DNA from: DATBDN01 sp963715995
GTDB taxonomy: Bacteria; Actinomycetota; Thermoleophilia; Solirubrobacterales; Thermoleophilaceae
Direction of reading: 5' to 3'
Length of the DNA: 64,000 nucleotides
NCBI GenBank assembly: GCA_963715995.1
Contig: OY970283.1
Location: forward strand, 124,001-188,000
Positions within the stretch are counted from its first letter, which is position 1, and each line of letters begins with the position of its first letter. The position numbers were made by a program, and so were the translations under genes. This document shows positions 33,275 to 42,531 of this stretch, piece after piece. The notes beneath the pieces were generated by a model, which saw only the letters and a list, made by a program, of their open reading frames with translations, was not told the DNA's origin and made no database searches.

Positions 33275-34680
33275 GGCGTGGCTCCGATCCGGTGCTGCTC
33301 GGGCGCCGGCCCGGTCGTGGCCTTCAGGTCCGGCGGCGCGTCCTGGCCACATGGCACGTCGGGCCGGAACGGCGGCCGCACGCCCGTGTACTGCGGGCGC
33401 GATCCGATGATCGGCTGGGAGGTGAGCCCGACTGCCTTCTCCCCGTTGACGCTGCCGAGCGACACCGTCTCGTCGCCGAAGCCCGCGTGGTAGCGCACCG
33501 CCGGGCCGTTGCCGTCGAAGTCCTGGGACGCGCTCGCCAGCCCGACGGCGCCGTCCAGCAGCTCGCGGTAGACAGGAAAGCCGGTTGACAACGGGCCGTC
33601 GTCCACCTTCTTCTGAAGCGTGGGCAGCACGTTGGTGCGCGCGCACTCCGTGACCGGCTGGAGCAGCGACAGCAGCTGCCCCAGCTTCGGCTCGAGGGCA
33701 GCGAGCGACACCACGGCGGGATCGAGCTGGTCGAGCAGCCGCGGCAGCTCCGCGGGCTGCACCAGCGCCGCGACCTGGTCGAGCGCGGCGTTGGCCGGGC
33801 GCAGCGTGGCGGGCGCCACGCGCAGCGCGGGCCGCAGGTCGCGCACCAGCGCGCGCGTGCTCGGGATCGCGGCGTTGATCGCCTCGAACGCCGGGTGAGC
33901 GGCGTCGACGGTGCCGGCGAGCTGCACCAGCGCCGCGTCCACCTTGGCGCGCCGCTGCGCGAGCGCCCGCGTGCTGCGGTTGAGGCCTGTCACGAGATCG
34001 GCAAGCGCGCTTCGGTCGGCGGCGATCGCCGCGGCCACCTTGCCGCCGTCGCGGATGAAGTTCGAGAGGTCGTGCGTGCGCAGGCCACGCGCGGCCTCGG
34101 CGCTGATGGCGCCGTTCAGGAACGTGGGCGCCCAGTAGCGCAGCGTCTTGTCGAAGGTCTGGGCGCCGCCGCCCTGCACGCTCAGCGCCAGCGCGTGCAC
34201 GAAGTGCAGGAGATCCCCGCGCGTGGGTGCGTCGAGCCCGGTGAGGATCTGGTCGAGCTGGACCGGCGTCGCGGTGTTGGCCAGCGGAATCGTGCCGCCG
34301 CTCGGCATCTCCGGCGAGCTCGGCGAGCCCGGGTGCAGGTCCACGAAGAAGTTGCCCTCGAGGAAGATGCGCGGGCGGATCTTGAGCGTGGCGTCGCGGT
34401 GGAGCGGTCGCGCGTTGTCGTTCAGCGCCAGCTCCACGACCGCGGTCGCGCCGGGCCCGCGCTTGACGCTCGCGACCCTGCCAACCTCGACTCCGGCGAT
34501 CCGGACCGGGGTGCGCGGGCCGAGCTCATTCCCGGAGCGCACCTGCGCGTAGACGGTGTACTGGCCGCCGAACGGCAGGCCGCCGCCGAACGCGAAGTAG
34601 ACGGCCAGCGCGACCAGCCCGATCGCCACGAGCCCTGCCGCGAACGGCGACAGGCGCTCCTTGCCGTGGCGCTTCTTCAC
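33271..34680 (-). CDS. Mce/MlaD-family protein, fourth of the operon
   Basis: 469 aa, GTG start overlapping the third gene's stop (GTGA). Membrane helix at about 13-32 (LVAIGLVALAVYFAFGGGL), MCE domain (SGNELGPRTPVRIAGVEVGR, IFLEGNFFVDLHPG), helical domain with a TRGDLLHFVHAL region, and a C-terminus RPPFRPDVPCGQDAPP, a Pro/Cys pattern repeated in Mce proteins of related actinobacteria. Predicted envelope-spanning lipid-transfer subunit. Confidence 0.9.
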   Translation of the reverse strand: MKKRHGKERLSPFAAGLVAIGLVALAVYFAFGGGLPFGGQYTVYAQVRSGNELGPRTPVRIAGVEVGRVASVKRGPGATAVVELALNDNARPLHRDATLKIRPRIFLEGNFFVDLHPGSPSSPEMPSGGTIPLANTATPVQLDQILTGLDAPTRGDLLHFVHALALSVQGGGAQTFDKTLRYWAPTFLNGAISAEAARGLRTHDLSNFIRDGGKVAAAIAADRSALADLVTGLNRSTRALAQRRAKVDAALVQLAGTVDAAHPAFEAINAAIPSTRALVRDLRPALRVAPATLRPANAALDQVAALVQPAELPRLLDQLDPAVVSLAALEPKLGQLLSLLQPVTECARTNVLPTLQKKVDDGPLSTGFPVYRELLDGAVGLASASQDFDGNGPAVRYHAGFGDETVSLGSVNGEKAVGLTSQPIIGSRPQYTGVRPPFRPDVPCGQDAPPDLKATTGPAPEQHRIGATP

Positions 34681-36078
34681 CGCGCCACCTGCGGCACGCC
34701 TGCCGGCGGCGTTGTCGACTCGGTCTGCGAGCCCTGGTCACCCGGCACGTTGCCGATCCGCTGGCCGGACAGGTACGGCTCGTTGCCCGCCTCGCACTCG
34801 CCGCCCTGACCGGGCGCCGCGGTATGCGGGTACGGGTTCACGTGGAGCGTGTCGGATGGCTTCGCCGCGGCGGTGAACTCGCTCGTTGCGCCGACGACCA
34901 GCGTGCGGAACCAGGTGCCGCTCGAGTCGCCCTCGGAGATCGTGGAGTCGACGTTGCGCATCCACAGCGCGAGGTAGTTGCAGCGCGTCTGGAGCGGCGC
35001 GAGGAAGTCGAGCGTGGGCGTGAGCGAGACGAGCGCCTGGCGCAGCCGCCCGAGCGTGCGCAGCGCCGCCGGGTCGCGCGAGAGCCGCTCGACGGCGACA
35101 AGCGTGTCCTCGAGCGCAGGCCAGGCCGGTCGTGTGGCGCAGCGCCGGAACCCCGCGCGCCAGCGCGGCGTGCAGGCGCGAGGCGGCCGGGACGATGTAC
35201 GGCGCGCCGCGGTGCAGGTCGTTCATGAGGCCGTCGGCGTCCGCAAGCACCGGGCGCGCAACGGCCAGCGCGCGGGTGGCCGAGAGCTCGGTGCCGGGCA
35301 GCTCCTCGACCGACTGGCCGAGCTCCGGCCGCGCGCGATCGAGCGCCTGCGCGGTGATTGCGCCGTTGGTGAGCAGGCGCGCGAGCTGCGGGGTGACGGG
35401 CTCGATCTGGGCGAGCGTGCGGTCGGCCGCGGTGAGCAGGCCGGACAGGTTGGTGCTCGGCGCCGCCAGCGACGCCATGACCGAGCGGGCGCGCCGGGTC
35501 AGCTCCGGCGCATCCGCGAGCGCGGCGTTGAAGTCGATGCCGCGCCCGGCGAAGCCGTCGCCGAGGTTGCGCAGGACGCCGCGCAGGTTGGTGCGCGTGG
35601 GTGCATCGAGCGAGTCGAGCACGTCGGTGAGCTCGACCGGGGTCTTCGCGTGCGACAGCGGCAGCGTTGCGTTGCGCGGCAGCGGCTTGCCGTGCTTGCC
35701 CGGCTCGAGCTCCAGGTACTTGAGGCCGAGCGGCGAGCGCGGGCGGACGATCATCGTGGTGTCCGAGCGGATCGGCTCGACCTTCTTGTCGAGCTGGAGC
35801 AGCAGGCGCCCGACCGGGTGGCCACCGGGCCCGGCAATCGGCCGGATCGTCTTCACGATCCCCACGCGCAGCCCGCCGATACGCACCTCGTTCCCGCGCA
35901 CGAGGCCGGCGGCATCCGGCACCGTGGCGTTGACGTCGTAGGTCGGGACGAACGGCAGGCCCTGGTTGGCGTTGTAGGACAGGAACACCGCCACGACCGT
36001 GATCAGCACGGTGACCGCTCCCACCAGCAGCGGGCTGGCGATGAGGCTGAACTGATCGTTGGGCCGGCGGCGGTTCAC
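34677..36078 (-). CDS. Mce/MlaD-family protein, third of the operon, apparent +1 frameshift near 35122
   Basis: GTG 36078 overlaps the second gene's stop. The first frame encodes a membrane helix (IASPLLVGAVTVLITVVAVF), the MCE domain (RGNEVRIGGLRVGIVKTI, LGLKYLELEPGKHG), the TRTNLRGVLRNLGDGF repeat region and helices up to about 35122. One base over it resumes with PALEDTLVAVERLSRD, CNYLALWMRNVDSTISEGDS and the tail GECEAGNEPYLSGQRIGN. Span 3n+1. The restored protein would be about 466 aa. Removal of one G in the GG of that stretch joins the frames. Confidence 0.82.
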
Positions 36079-37520
36079 TTGCCCATGAGGAAGTCGAGGA
36101 GCTTGTTCGTGGCGTCGTCCTTGCCCGGCAGCACCGGGGTGTGCAACGGCGGCAGGTCGGGAAGCTGCGGCAGCTTGGGAATGGACGGCAGCGGGCTGGC
36201 CGGGACCTGCGGCGCCGACGGTGCCGGCACCGTGGTGGCCGGTGTCTGAGGAGCGGGCCGGCGGCGGTGCTTGCGGCGGCGGCGGTGGGTGGTGCGCGCC
36301 TTCGCCTTGGCCTGCGCGGCGGCGGCCTTCGAGCCTGGCCAGTGGGCCGAGCAGCCTGCAGCAGGCGTGGTCGCGTAGAGCTGGCAGGTGCCTGTCAGCT
36401 GGTAGCTCGGGACGATGTGCGAAGTGGCGTCGAAGCGCGCCATCGACGCCGCTCCAAGCCACACGAACGTGTTGATCGACTCGACCGCGCCTGCCGCCCG
36501 CAGCGAGCCGGTGACCTGGCTGCCCACCTGCGCCACGTGCGGGATCAGCGCGGCGGCCGCGCGCAGGCTCGTCGCGATCGGACGCGCCGCCTTGACGGCG
36601 CGGCGCCCTTCGTCGGAGGCGGATGCCAGCGCGCCGAGCGCCGGGCGGGCAGCGTCCTTGACCGGTTCGACGTCGCTGAACAGGGCCCTCAGGGACGGGG
36701 TGGCCTGGCTCAGCTCGTGCACGACCGGCCTCGTGTCGCGCGCCACGCCGGCCAGGCTCTGCGCCGAAGGCTGGAGCTGGTCGAGCAGTGGCGGTAGGCG
36801 GTCGATCGCGCTGCCCAGCGCGTCGCGGTGCACGGCGACGTCGACCGCTGCACGTGAGGCATGGTCGATGAAGCGGGTGACGTCGCGGTCGCGCGGGGCC
36901 ACCTGTGCCAGCACGGCGTCGGTGCGGTCGATCAGGCGGCCGAGCAGCGCGCGGTCGCGGTCGACGATCCCCAGCACGTGGTCGAACTCCTGGAGCGCCG
37001 GCGCCGCCCGCCGGATCGCGGCCTGCATGTCCTGCGGGCGCCCGGCGACACCCGTCCCAAGCTCGTCGACCACAAGCGACAGCCGCTGCACGTACGGCTG
37101 GCGCAGTGCGGCGAAGACCAGGTCGATGTCGACCGGCGAGTGGTTGCGCGCCAGCGCGACCGTCGGGATGCCGTCGCGGTCCGCGAGCGGGCGCGCGTCG
37201 GGGCTGCCCGGGTCGCACTCGATGAACTTCTCGCCGATCAGGCTCTGCGGCTTGATCGAGCACGACGCGTCGGAGCGGAACGGCGCGAAGCCGGTCTGCA
37301 CGCTCATCTTCACGAGCGCGCGGTGGTCGGGCGTGAGGCTGACGGAGCTGACCTGCCCCACGACGGCGCCGGCAATCTCCACGTTCTGGCCCGGGATCAG
37401 GCTGGCCGCGTTGTCGAAGACCGCCGCGACGTCGTAGCTGCCACCCCCGCCGCCGCGCGCGGCCACCAGCACGGCGACGAGCGCCGCTGCGAGCACGAGC
37501 GTGGCCGCCGCGCGCCTCAA
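36075..37520 (-). CDS. Mce/MlaD-family protein, second of the operon
   Basis: About 481 aa if it starts at TTG 37520, which gives the same NTGA overlap as its neighbours (a GTG at 37544 is the alternative and adds eight residues). Membrane helix (TLVLAAALVAVLVAARGGG), MCE domain (LIPGQNVEIAGAVVGQVSSV, IGEKFIECDPGSPDARPLAD), a long helical middle and a Lys/Arg-Pro-rich tail (KAKARTTHRRRRKHRRRPAP) with a repeat of PLPSIPKLPQLPDLPPL type, unusual among the six and perhaps wall-binding. Confidence 0.88.
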   Translation of the reverse strand: MRRAAATLVLAAALVAVLVAARGGGGGSYDVAAVFDNAASLIPGQNVEIAGAVVGQVSSVSLTPDHRALVKMSVQTGFAPFRSDASCSIKPQSLIGEKFIECDPGSPDARPLADRDGIPTVALARNHSPVDIDLVFAALRQPYVQRLSLVVDELGTGVAGRPQDMQAAIRRAAPALQEFDHVLGIVDRDRALLGRLIDRTDAVLAQVAPRDRDVTRFIDHASRAAVDVAVHRDALGSAIDRLPPLLDQLQPSAQSLAGVARDTRPVVHELSQATPSLRALFSDVEPVKDAARPALGALASASDEGRRAVKAARPIATSLRAAAALIPHVAQVGSQVTGSLRAAGAVESINTFVWLGAASMARFDATSHIVPSYQLTGTCQLYATTPAAGCSAHWPGSKAAAAQAKAKARTTHRRRRKHRRRPAPQTPATTVPAPSAPQVPASPLPSIPKLPQLPDLPPLHTPVLPGKDDATNKLLDFLMGK

Positions 37521-38848
37521 TGCGGTGAGTCCTTCGGGTCGCACTGCTGGCCGGCGGGCACGTACGGGTTCGACTTGTCGGGCGCGCTCTGCGTGGCGGC
37601 GCCGGGACAGCGGTTGTTGACGTTCTTGCGGTAGCCGGTGAGGCCTGGCGTGGACGCCGGAAGCGGCACGACCGAGCCGCTGTTGGAGAGCGAGTACGGG
37701 CTGCCCTGGAACGAGATGCGCGCGTAGTGGCCATTGGCGTCGTAGTAGCCGGCGGTCGTGCCGCCGAAGCCGTTCACCAGGCCGCCGATGACGTCCGGCG
37801 CGTACGGGCGGATCTGGTTCACCACCGGCAGCGCGTCGGAGAGCGTGTCGTGCGCCGACCCGAACGCCGGAACGGCCGTCTTGGCGAGCGGGCCGAAGCC
37901 CCGGACCAGCCCCAGCAGGTCGGCAGCCGAGCCCGGCGTGTCGACCACGCGGCCCACGCGGGCCACCACCGGGATCGCCTGGTGCGCCAGCGGCGAGAGC
38001 CGCTCCAGCAGTGCCGACAAGAGCGGCGCGGCCGGACGTGCGTCGCGCAGCGCAGGGCGCAGGTCCGACAGCGTGGCGCTCACGTTCACGAGCGTGGTGT
38101 TGCCGGCTCGCAGCGTGTCAGGCAGCTTGACAAGCGTCCGGTTCAACTCCGCACTGCGCGTGGCGAGCGCGTCCAGCGTGCTCGAGACGTTGCCCACCAC
38201 CTGGTCCAGGTCGTCCGGGCGCGAGGCGACCGTGGACACGACGTTGGCCGACTCCAGGATGAAGCGCTCGAACGCAGGCTCGTCGCGCATGATCTCGCGC
38301 GTGGTCGCTGCCGCCTGCGACAGCGCCGGGTTGAGCGCGTGCAGCCCGTCGTTTGCCTCCTTCTCCGCGCTCGGCGTGATCAGGCCGCTGCCCGCCTGGA
38401 CCAGCTCGTGCAGGTCGTGTTGCGCAGCCGGCCCGAGTGTGTTCAGGACGGCGTCGAGGTCCACCTCCGGTGTGGCGTCGTCGGCTGGGATCTCGCCCCC
38501 GTCGGCGATCTTCGGCGCGTTGTTGGGGCCAGGCGTGAGGGCCACGTAGCGGTTGGCGATCCCGGCCAGGGAGGTCGAGCGGATCAGCGCCTTCGTGCCG
38601 GCGTGGAGCGGCGTGAGCGAGCCGTCGCTCAGCGACAGCTTCAGGTGCGCGCGGCCGTCCGCCGCCAGCCCGATCGAGCTGACCTTGCCGACCGGCACGC
38701 CGCCGACCTTCACCTGGTCCCCCTTCACCAGCTGGCTTGCGTTCGAGACCGTCATGCCGACGTCGTAGGAGCTGCGGCCGAGCATCACCACGAGCACCAG
38801 GAGCGCGGCCACCGTGATCGCGCCCAGCGCGAGGGCGCGTCTCAGCAT
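37517..38848 (-). CDS. Mce/MlaD-family protein, first of the operon
   Basis: 443 aa, ATG start. Membrane helix (ALGAITVAALLVLVVMLG), MCE domain (DVGMTVSNASQLVKGDQVKV, GVPVGKVSSIGL, SLAGIANRYVALTPGP), helical middle, and a C-terminus with NRCPGAATQ and QQCDPKDSPH carrying two Cys. First of six overlapping Mce genes. The DUF2236 gene ends only 12 bp upstream, so this operon likely begins with it. No YrbE-type permease or ATPase lies within the window. Confidence 0.9.
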   Translation of the reverse strand: MLRRALALGAITVAALLVLVVMLGRSSYDVGMTVSNASQLVKGDQVKVGGVPVGKVSSIGLAADGRAHLKLSLSDGSLTPLHAGTKALIRSTSLAGIANRYVALTPGPNNAPKIADGGEIPADDATPEVDLDAVLNTLGPAAQHDLHELVQAGSGLITPSAEKEANDGLHALNPALSQAAATTREIMRDEPAFERFILESANVVSTVASRPDDLDQVVGNVSSTLDALATRSAELNRTLVKLPDTLRAGNTTLVNVSATLSDLRPALRDARPAAPLLSALLERLSPLAHQAIPVVARVGRVVDTPGSAADLLGLVRGFGPLAKTAVPAFGSAHDTLSDALPVVNQIRPYAPDVIGGLVNGFGGTTAGYYDANGHYARISFQGSPYSLSNSGSVVPLPASTPGLTGYRKNVNNRCPGAATQSAPDKSNPYVPAGQQCDPKDSPH

Positions 38849-38860
38849 CTGGGTGCCCCG

Positions 38861-39670
38861 TCAGGCGGCGGCACGCACCCGCCGATCCGCGCTGCGCGCC
38901 GGGGGGAACTCGCGCAGAAGCGATGGCAGCCCGGGGATCAGCCGCCGTATGAGGTTGCGCTGCGCCGCATGCAGGCGCGCGCGCCTGGGACTCCAGCTCA
39001 GACCGAGCTCGTCGCGCAGCCACGCCGGGAGCAGCGCGGCGGTGACGAGGTTGAGGTACTCCACCGCCGGGCGCCCGACCAGCGGCACCGGAAGCCGCGG
39101 GCGCATGGTCGCCGCGGCCACGTCGCGGAGCGCGTCGGTCACCTGGAGCGTTCCGCCGTTCACGACCTCGTCGACATAGTCGTTGAAGTCGCGGTAGGTG
39201 GCGGGTTGAGCCGCAACCGGCACGCCGTACTGCTCGCCGAGCAGCTTCTGCTCGTCGTAGTAGCGCTCGCAGTCGGCAAAGCTCAGGTGACCGACGTAGG
39301 TCTGGTAGACGAGCAGCGACGTGTCGACAAGCGTCGCGTGCACCCACATGATGAGCTCGGGATCGGTGGCCAGGTACGGGGTGCCGTCGTCGGCCTCCCC
39401 CTTCACACGCGTGTGGACGCGGTGCAGCCGTGCCGCCGCCTCGTGTGCCTCGGGCGTCGAGCCGAACACGATCGTGGTGACGGTGTCGAGCGTGCGGAAG
39501 AGGCGGCCGAACGGATCCTCGCGGTAGTTCGAGTGCTGCGAGACGCCTGCGGCCACGAGTGGATGTGCCACCTGAAGCAGCAGCGCCCGACCCCCGCCCA
39601 GCAACAGCACTCCCTCGCGATTGACCCGCCAGGTCAAGCTGTCCGGACCGAATAGGCCCGTGTCACTCAT
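38861..39670 (-). CDS. DUF2236 / MpaB-type oxygenase family protein
   Basis: 269 aa from ATG 39670 (a further upstream start adds 20 basic residues). Shares all motifs with the paralogue at 15397: VAHPLVAAGVSQHSNY, RLFRTLDTVTTIVFG, IMWVHATLVDTSLLVYQTYVG, and the final SWSPRRARL region. Expected heme-binding His in HP and WVH. Relatives oxidise polyisoprenoids or terpenoid chains. Directly upstream of the Mce operon (12 bp), so it may act on the imported lipid or modify it after entry; that is inference. Confidence 0.85.
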   Translation of the reverse strand: MSDTGLFGPDSLTWRVNREGVLLLGGGRALLLQVAHPLVAAGVSQHSNYREDPFGRLFRTLDTVTTIVFGSTPEAHEAAARLHRVHTRVKGEADDGTPYLATDPELIMWVHATLVDTSLLVYQTYVGHLSFADCERYYDEQKLLGEQYGVPVAAQPATYRDFNDYVDEVVNGGTLQVTDALRDVAAATMRPRLPVPLVGRPAVEYLNLVTAALLPAWLRDELGLSWSPRRARLHAAQRNLIRRLIPGLPSLLREFPPARSADRRVRAAA

Positions 39671-39732
39671 CGCGCGCCGGATCGTACGGCTTGTTGCAAA
39701 CGATCGCCTCAGATGTACCATCGGCGGCACCC

Positions 39733-39993
39733 GTGACCTGGACCTTCATCTGGTTGATGTTCGGCCTCAAGATCCCGATCGTTGCGCTCGGCTGGATCGT
39801 GTGGAAGGCCATCCACGCGGTGCCCGTGGCGCCGGAGGACGAGTTCGTCGACGGTGACGACGGTCAGGGCCCGAACCATCCGCGGCCCCAGCGGCCGCGC
39901 CCGCCGCGACGCGGGCCTCACGGTGCGCCGTTGCCACAGCCGCCCGCGCGCGTGCGCGCGGTGGCGGGCGACCGCAAGCCGTCCGTTCGGTAG
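39733..39993 (+). CDS. Small membrane-anchored proline/arginine-rich protein
   Basis: 86 aa from GTG 39733 (a TTG at 39691 is the alternative). One membrane helix at 4-24 (FIWLMFGLKIPIVALGWIVW), then an acidic patch (PEDEFVDGDDG) and a Pro/Arg-rich tail. Predicted single-pass membrane protein of unknown function. 11 bp before the next small membrane protein, in the same direction. Confidence 0.55.
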   Translation: MTWTFIWLMFGLKIPIVALGWIVWKAIHAVPVAPEDEFVDGDDGQGPNHPRPQRPRPPRRGPHGAPLPQPPARVRAVAGDRKPSVR

Positions 39994-40004
39994 CGTTCGC
40001 CGCG

Positions 40005-40247
40005 ATGAACCCCTTCTGGATCGGCGGCGGCCTTCTGTTCCTGTGGGCGCTGTTCCTGGCGTTCGCGCTCGGCCTTCGCAGCGAGGGCTTCCCGCGCGAC
40101 GACCGGCAGATGCGCGGTGTCCTCGTCGTCTCCGTCGTCCTGACGGTCGCGGCGATCTCCACCGCCATCATCGGCGGGATCACCGGCGCGGGCGAGTCGA
40201 AGGGTTTGCGTCACGGGCCGGAGGCGGCCAAGCACTCGAAGTCGTAG
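40005..40247 (+). CDS. Small two-helix membrane protein
   Basis: 80 aa, ATG 40005. Two hydrophobic helices (about 6-24 FWIGGGLLFLWALFLAFALG and 41-62 VLVVSVVLTVAAISTAIIGG) with a basic linker between, Lys/His-rich tail. No known family recognised. Ends 12 bp before the citrate synthase start, with a GAGGGAGAG ribosome-binding site in the gap. Confidence 0.6.
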   Translation: MNPFWIGGGLLFLWALFLAFALGLRSEGFPRDDRQMRGVLVVSVVLTVAAISTAIIGGITGAGESKGLRHGPEAAKHSKS

Positions 40248-40259
40248 AGGGAGAGACAC

Positions 40260-41604
40260 ATGGCCGAGCAGCAGGAGTCCGAGGGCGCAGTAGCAGTGGC
40301 GAACGGTTCGGGGTCCGGCTCGGACTCGCTCACCGTCACCGACAACCGCACGGGGAAGACCTACGAGCTCCCGATCACGGACGGGACCATCACCGGGATG
40401 GACCTGCGCCAGATCAAGACGAGCGACGACGACTTCGGGCTCATGTCGTTCGACCCCGCCTACACCAACACCGCGTCGTGCCGCTCGGCGATCACCTACA
40501 TCGACGGCGACGCCGGGATCCTCGAATACCGCGGCTATCCGATCGAGCAGCTGTGCGAGCAGGCGACCTACCTTGAGGTGGCGTACCTGATCGTGCACGG
40601 TGAGCTGCCAACGCGCGACGAGCTCGACGCGTGGGTGCACGAGATCACGATCCACACCTACGTGCACGAGAACGTCAAGGAGTTCCTTGACGGCTTCCGC
40701 TACGACGCGCACCCGATGGGGATGCTCCAGGCGTCGGTCGGCGCGCTCTCGACCTTCTACCCGGGCGCGAAGCACATCAAGGAGGACGAGGAGAAGCACA
40801 TGGCGACCGTGCGCATGATCGCCAAGGTGCCCACGCTCGCCGCCTTCGCCTACCGGCACAACCTCGGCCTGCCCTACGTCTATCCGGACAACGACCTGTC
40901 CTACCCCGGCAACTTCCTCTCGATGATGTACCGGATGACGGAGGTCAAGTACCAGCCCGACCCCCGCCTGGAGCGCGCGCTCGACGTGCTGTGGATCCTC
41001 CACGCCGACCACGAGCAGAACTGCTCCACCAGCGCGGTGCGCGACGTCGGCTCGTCCGAGGTCGATCCCTACAGCGCCTGCGCAGCCGGGATCGGAGCGC
41101 TCTACGGGCCGTTGCACGGGGGTGCGAACGAGGCGGTGCTGCGCATGCTCGACCGCATCGAGAACGTGGACAACATCCCCGACTTCCTCGACGCCGTGAA
41201 GAACCGCGAGGAGAAGCTGATGGGCTTCGGCCATCGCGTCTACAAGAACTTCGACCCGCGCGCGAAGATCATCAAGAAGAACGTCGAGGAGGTCTTCGAG
41301 GTCACGGGCATGAACCCGAAGCTCAAGATCGCGGTCGAGCTCGAAGAAGCGCGCGCTCGACGACGACTACTTCACCGAGCGCAAGCTCTACCCGAACGTC
41401 GACTTCTACTCGGGCCTGATCTACGAGGCGCTGAACATCCCGCCCGAGATGTTCACGGTCATGTTCGCGATCCCGCGCACGTCCGGATGGATGGCGCAGT
41501 GGCTCAAGATGATCGCCGACGAGAAGCGCAAGATCGCGCGACCGCGTCAGATCTACACGGGCGCACGCGAGCGCGATTACGTCCCGATCGAGCAGCGCTC
41601 GTAA
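40260..41604 (+). CDS. gltA: Citrate synthase, apparent +1 frameshift near 41345
   Basis: ATG 40260 after GAGGGAGAG. About 360 residues of type-II-like citrate synthase are in frame: SCRSAITYIDGDAGILEYRG, the first catalytic His in GPLHGGANEAVL, and the second in MGFGHRVYKNFDPRAK. At about 41345 the frame derails; one base over it reads KRALDDDYFTERKLYPNVDF then YSGLIYEALNIPPEMFTVMF, restoring the third catalytic residue, Asp of VDFYSG, and a normal C-terminus to TAA 41602-41604. Span is 3n+1 (an extra A in CGAAGAAG would explain it). As written, the product would be inactive. It condenses oxaloacetate and acetyl-CoA, linking it to the 2-oxoglutarate dehydrogenase at 50104. Confidence 0.9.
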
Positions 41605-41610
41605 TAGGTT

Positions 41611-41631
41611 GAGGCCCCTATGAGGGGCTTC
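41611..41631 (+). terminator. Hairpin enclosing the start codon of the next gene
   Basis: GAGGCCCC and GGGGCTTC form an 8-bp stem (one G-T pair) around TATGA, which includes the ATG at 41620. It begins 7 bp after the citrate synthase stop and is followed by GGGTTT. It can act as a terminator for citrate synthase and would hide the start of the secreted-protein gene in mRNA read through from upstream. Confidence 0.5.
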
Positions 41632-42459
41632 GGGTTTCTGGCGCTGTGCTGCGCGGTCGTGGTGTTCGCGTGCGCCGCGAGCGCCGGCGTGGCGGCCGAC
41701 TCGTCCTGCGATTCCAGCGGGACGGTCGACGTGCTGCCGCTGCATGGCGAGATCGGCGTCCACCACGAGGTCGACCTGATCCTGCTCGCGCACTTCGAGC
41801 TGAATCGGCTCGTGCCGCACTCGCTGGTCTTCCACGTGGCTGCCCCGAAGGGCACGCACGACTTCCCGGGCGGGGACGACACCCTTGGCGCGCAGTTCGT
41901 GGCCGGCTCGGTGGGCGCGTACACGGCGCGCGCGTCGTGGAAGCTGTACGGCTGCAGCGACAGGACGATGGTTGCGGACGCACAGTCGGCGGTCGTGCCG
42001 TTCAAGGTCTTCCACCAGCGCCGGCCGGCCGCGCGCTTCAAGGCGACGATCGTGCCCGGCCGCAGCTCCAGCCGCGCGCCGGTCTTCGCGGTCGACGCGG
42101 TCTGCCCGCCGAGCACGATCCGCGTGACCCAGCCGCTGTCGCTGACGGTCTACTGGGTGGTTGGCACGGGCCAGCCGGGCCACAGCTCGCCTCACAGCAG
42201 CGTCGTGCTGCCCACCGGCTGCGGAGGCAAGCCGGCGGGGCGACCGCACTCGAAGAGCTACAAGTGGGGCGTGGTCCGCGGAGCGACGATCGGCGTGCTG
42301 CCGGGGAACAGCGTCCGAGTGCTGGGCGAGGTGAAGTCCGGCAACACGATCGTGGGCGCGACCCGAGTCCGCTTCGAGCCACGCGGCGCCCGCGAGGCGC
42401 TGCTGCGCGACGCCGGCGCTTGTGTGGGCGGCTGCGTGAAGCGCGTGTTCCTGTACTGA
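41620..42459 (+). CDS. Secreted protein of unknown function
   Basis: 279 aa with a signal peptide (FLALCCAVVVFACAASAG, cleavage near VAA-D). The mature part has about eight Cys in scattered pairs (SSCDSS, YGCSDR, AVCPPS, TGCGGK, GACVGGC), which suggests disulfides, and many beta strands with a possible Ig-like arrangement. No catalytic motif or named family recognised. The ATG at 41620 lies in a hairpin loop. Confidence 0.7.
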   Translation: MRGFGFLALCCAVVVFACAASAGVAADSSCDSSGTVDVLPLHGEIGVHHEVDLILLAHFELNRLVPHSLVFHVAAPKGTHDFPGGDDTLGAQFVAGSVGAYTARASWKLYGCSDRTMVADAQSAVVPFKVFHQRRPAARFKATIVPGRSSSRAPVFAVDAVCPPSTIRVTQPLSLTVYWVVGTGQPGHSSPHSSVVLPTGCGGKPAGRPHSKSYKWGVVRGATIGVLPGNSVRVLGEVKSGNTIVGATRVRFEPRGAREALLRDAGACVGGCVKRVFLY

Positions 42460-42531
42460 GGGTCGCGGGATGTCAGCGCTCGGCGACTGAGCTGCGCCGC
42501 GAGCCCGCGCGACGTCTACCCTGACGTCCCC

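Noticed and set aside
34738..37734. A 998-aa open frame on the minus strand running through two Mce genes
   Set aside because: Its first part is an out-of-frame reading of the second Mce gene, full of Arg/Ala/Pro noise; only its later part, from 36078 on, is the third Mce gene before the frameshift.
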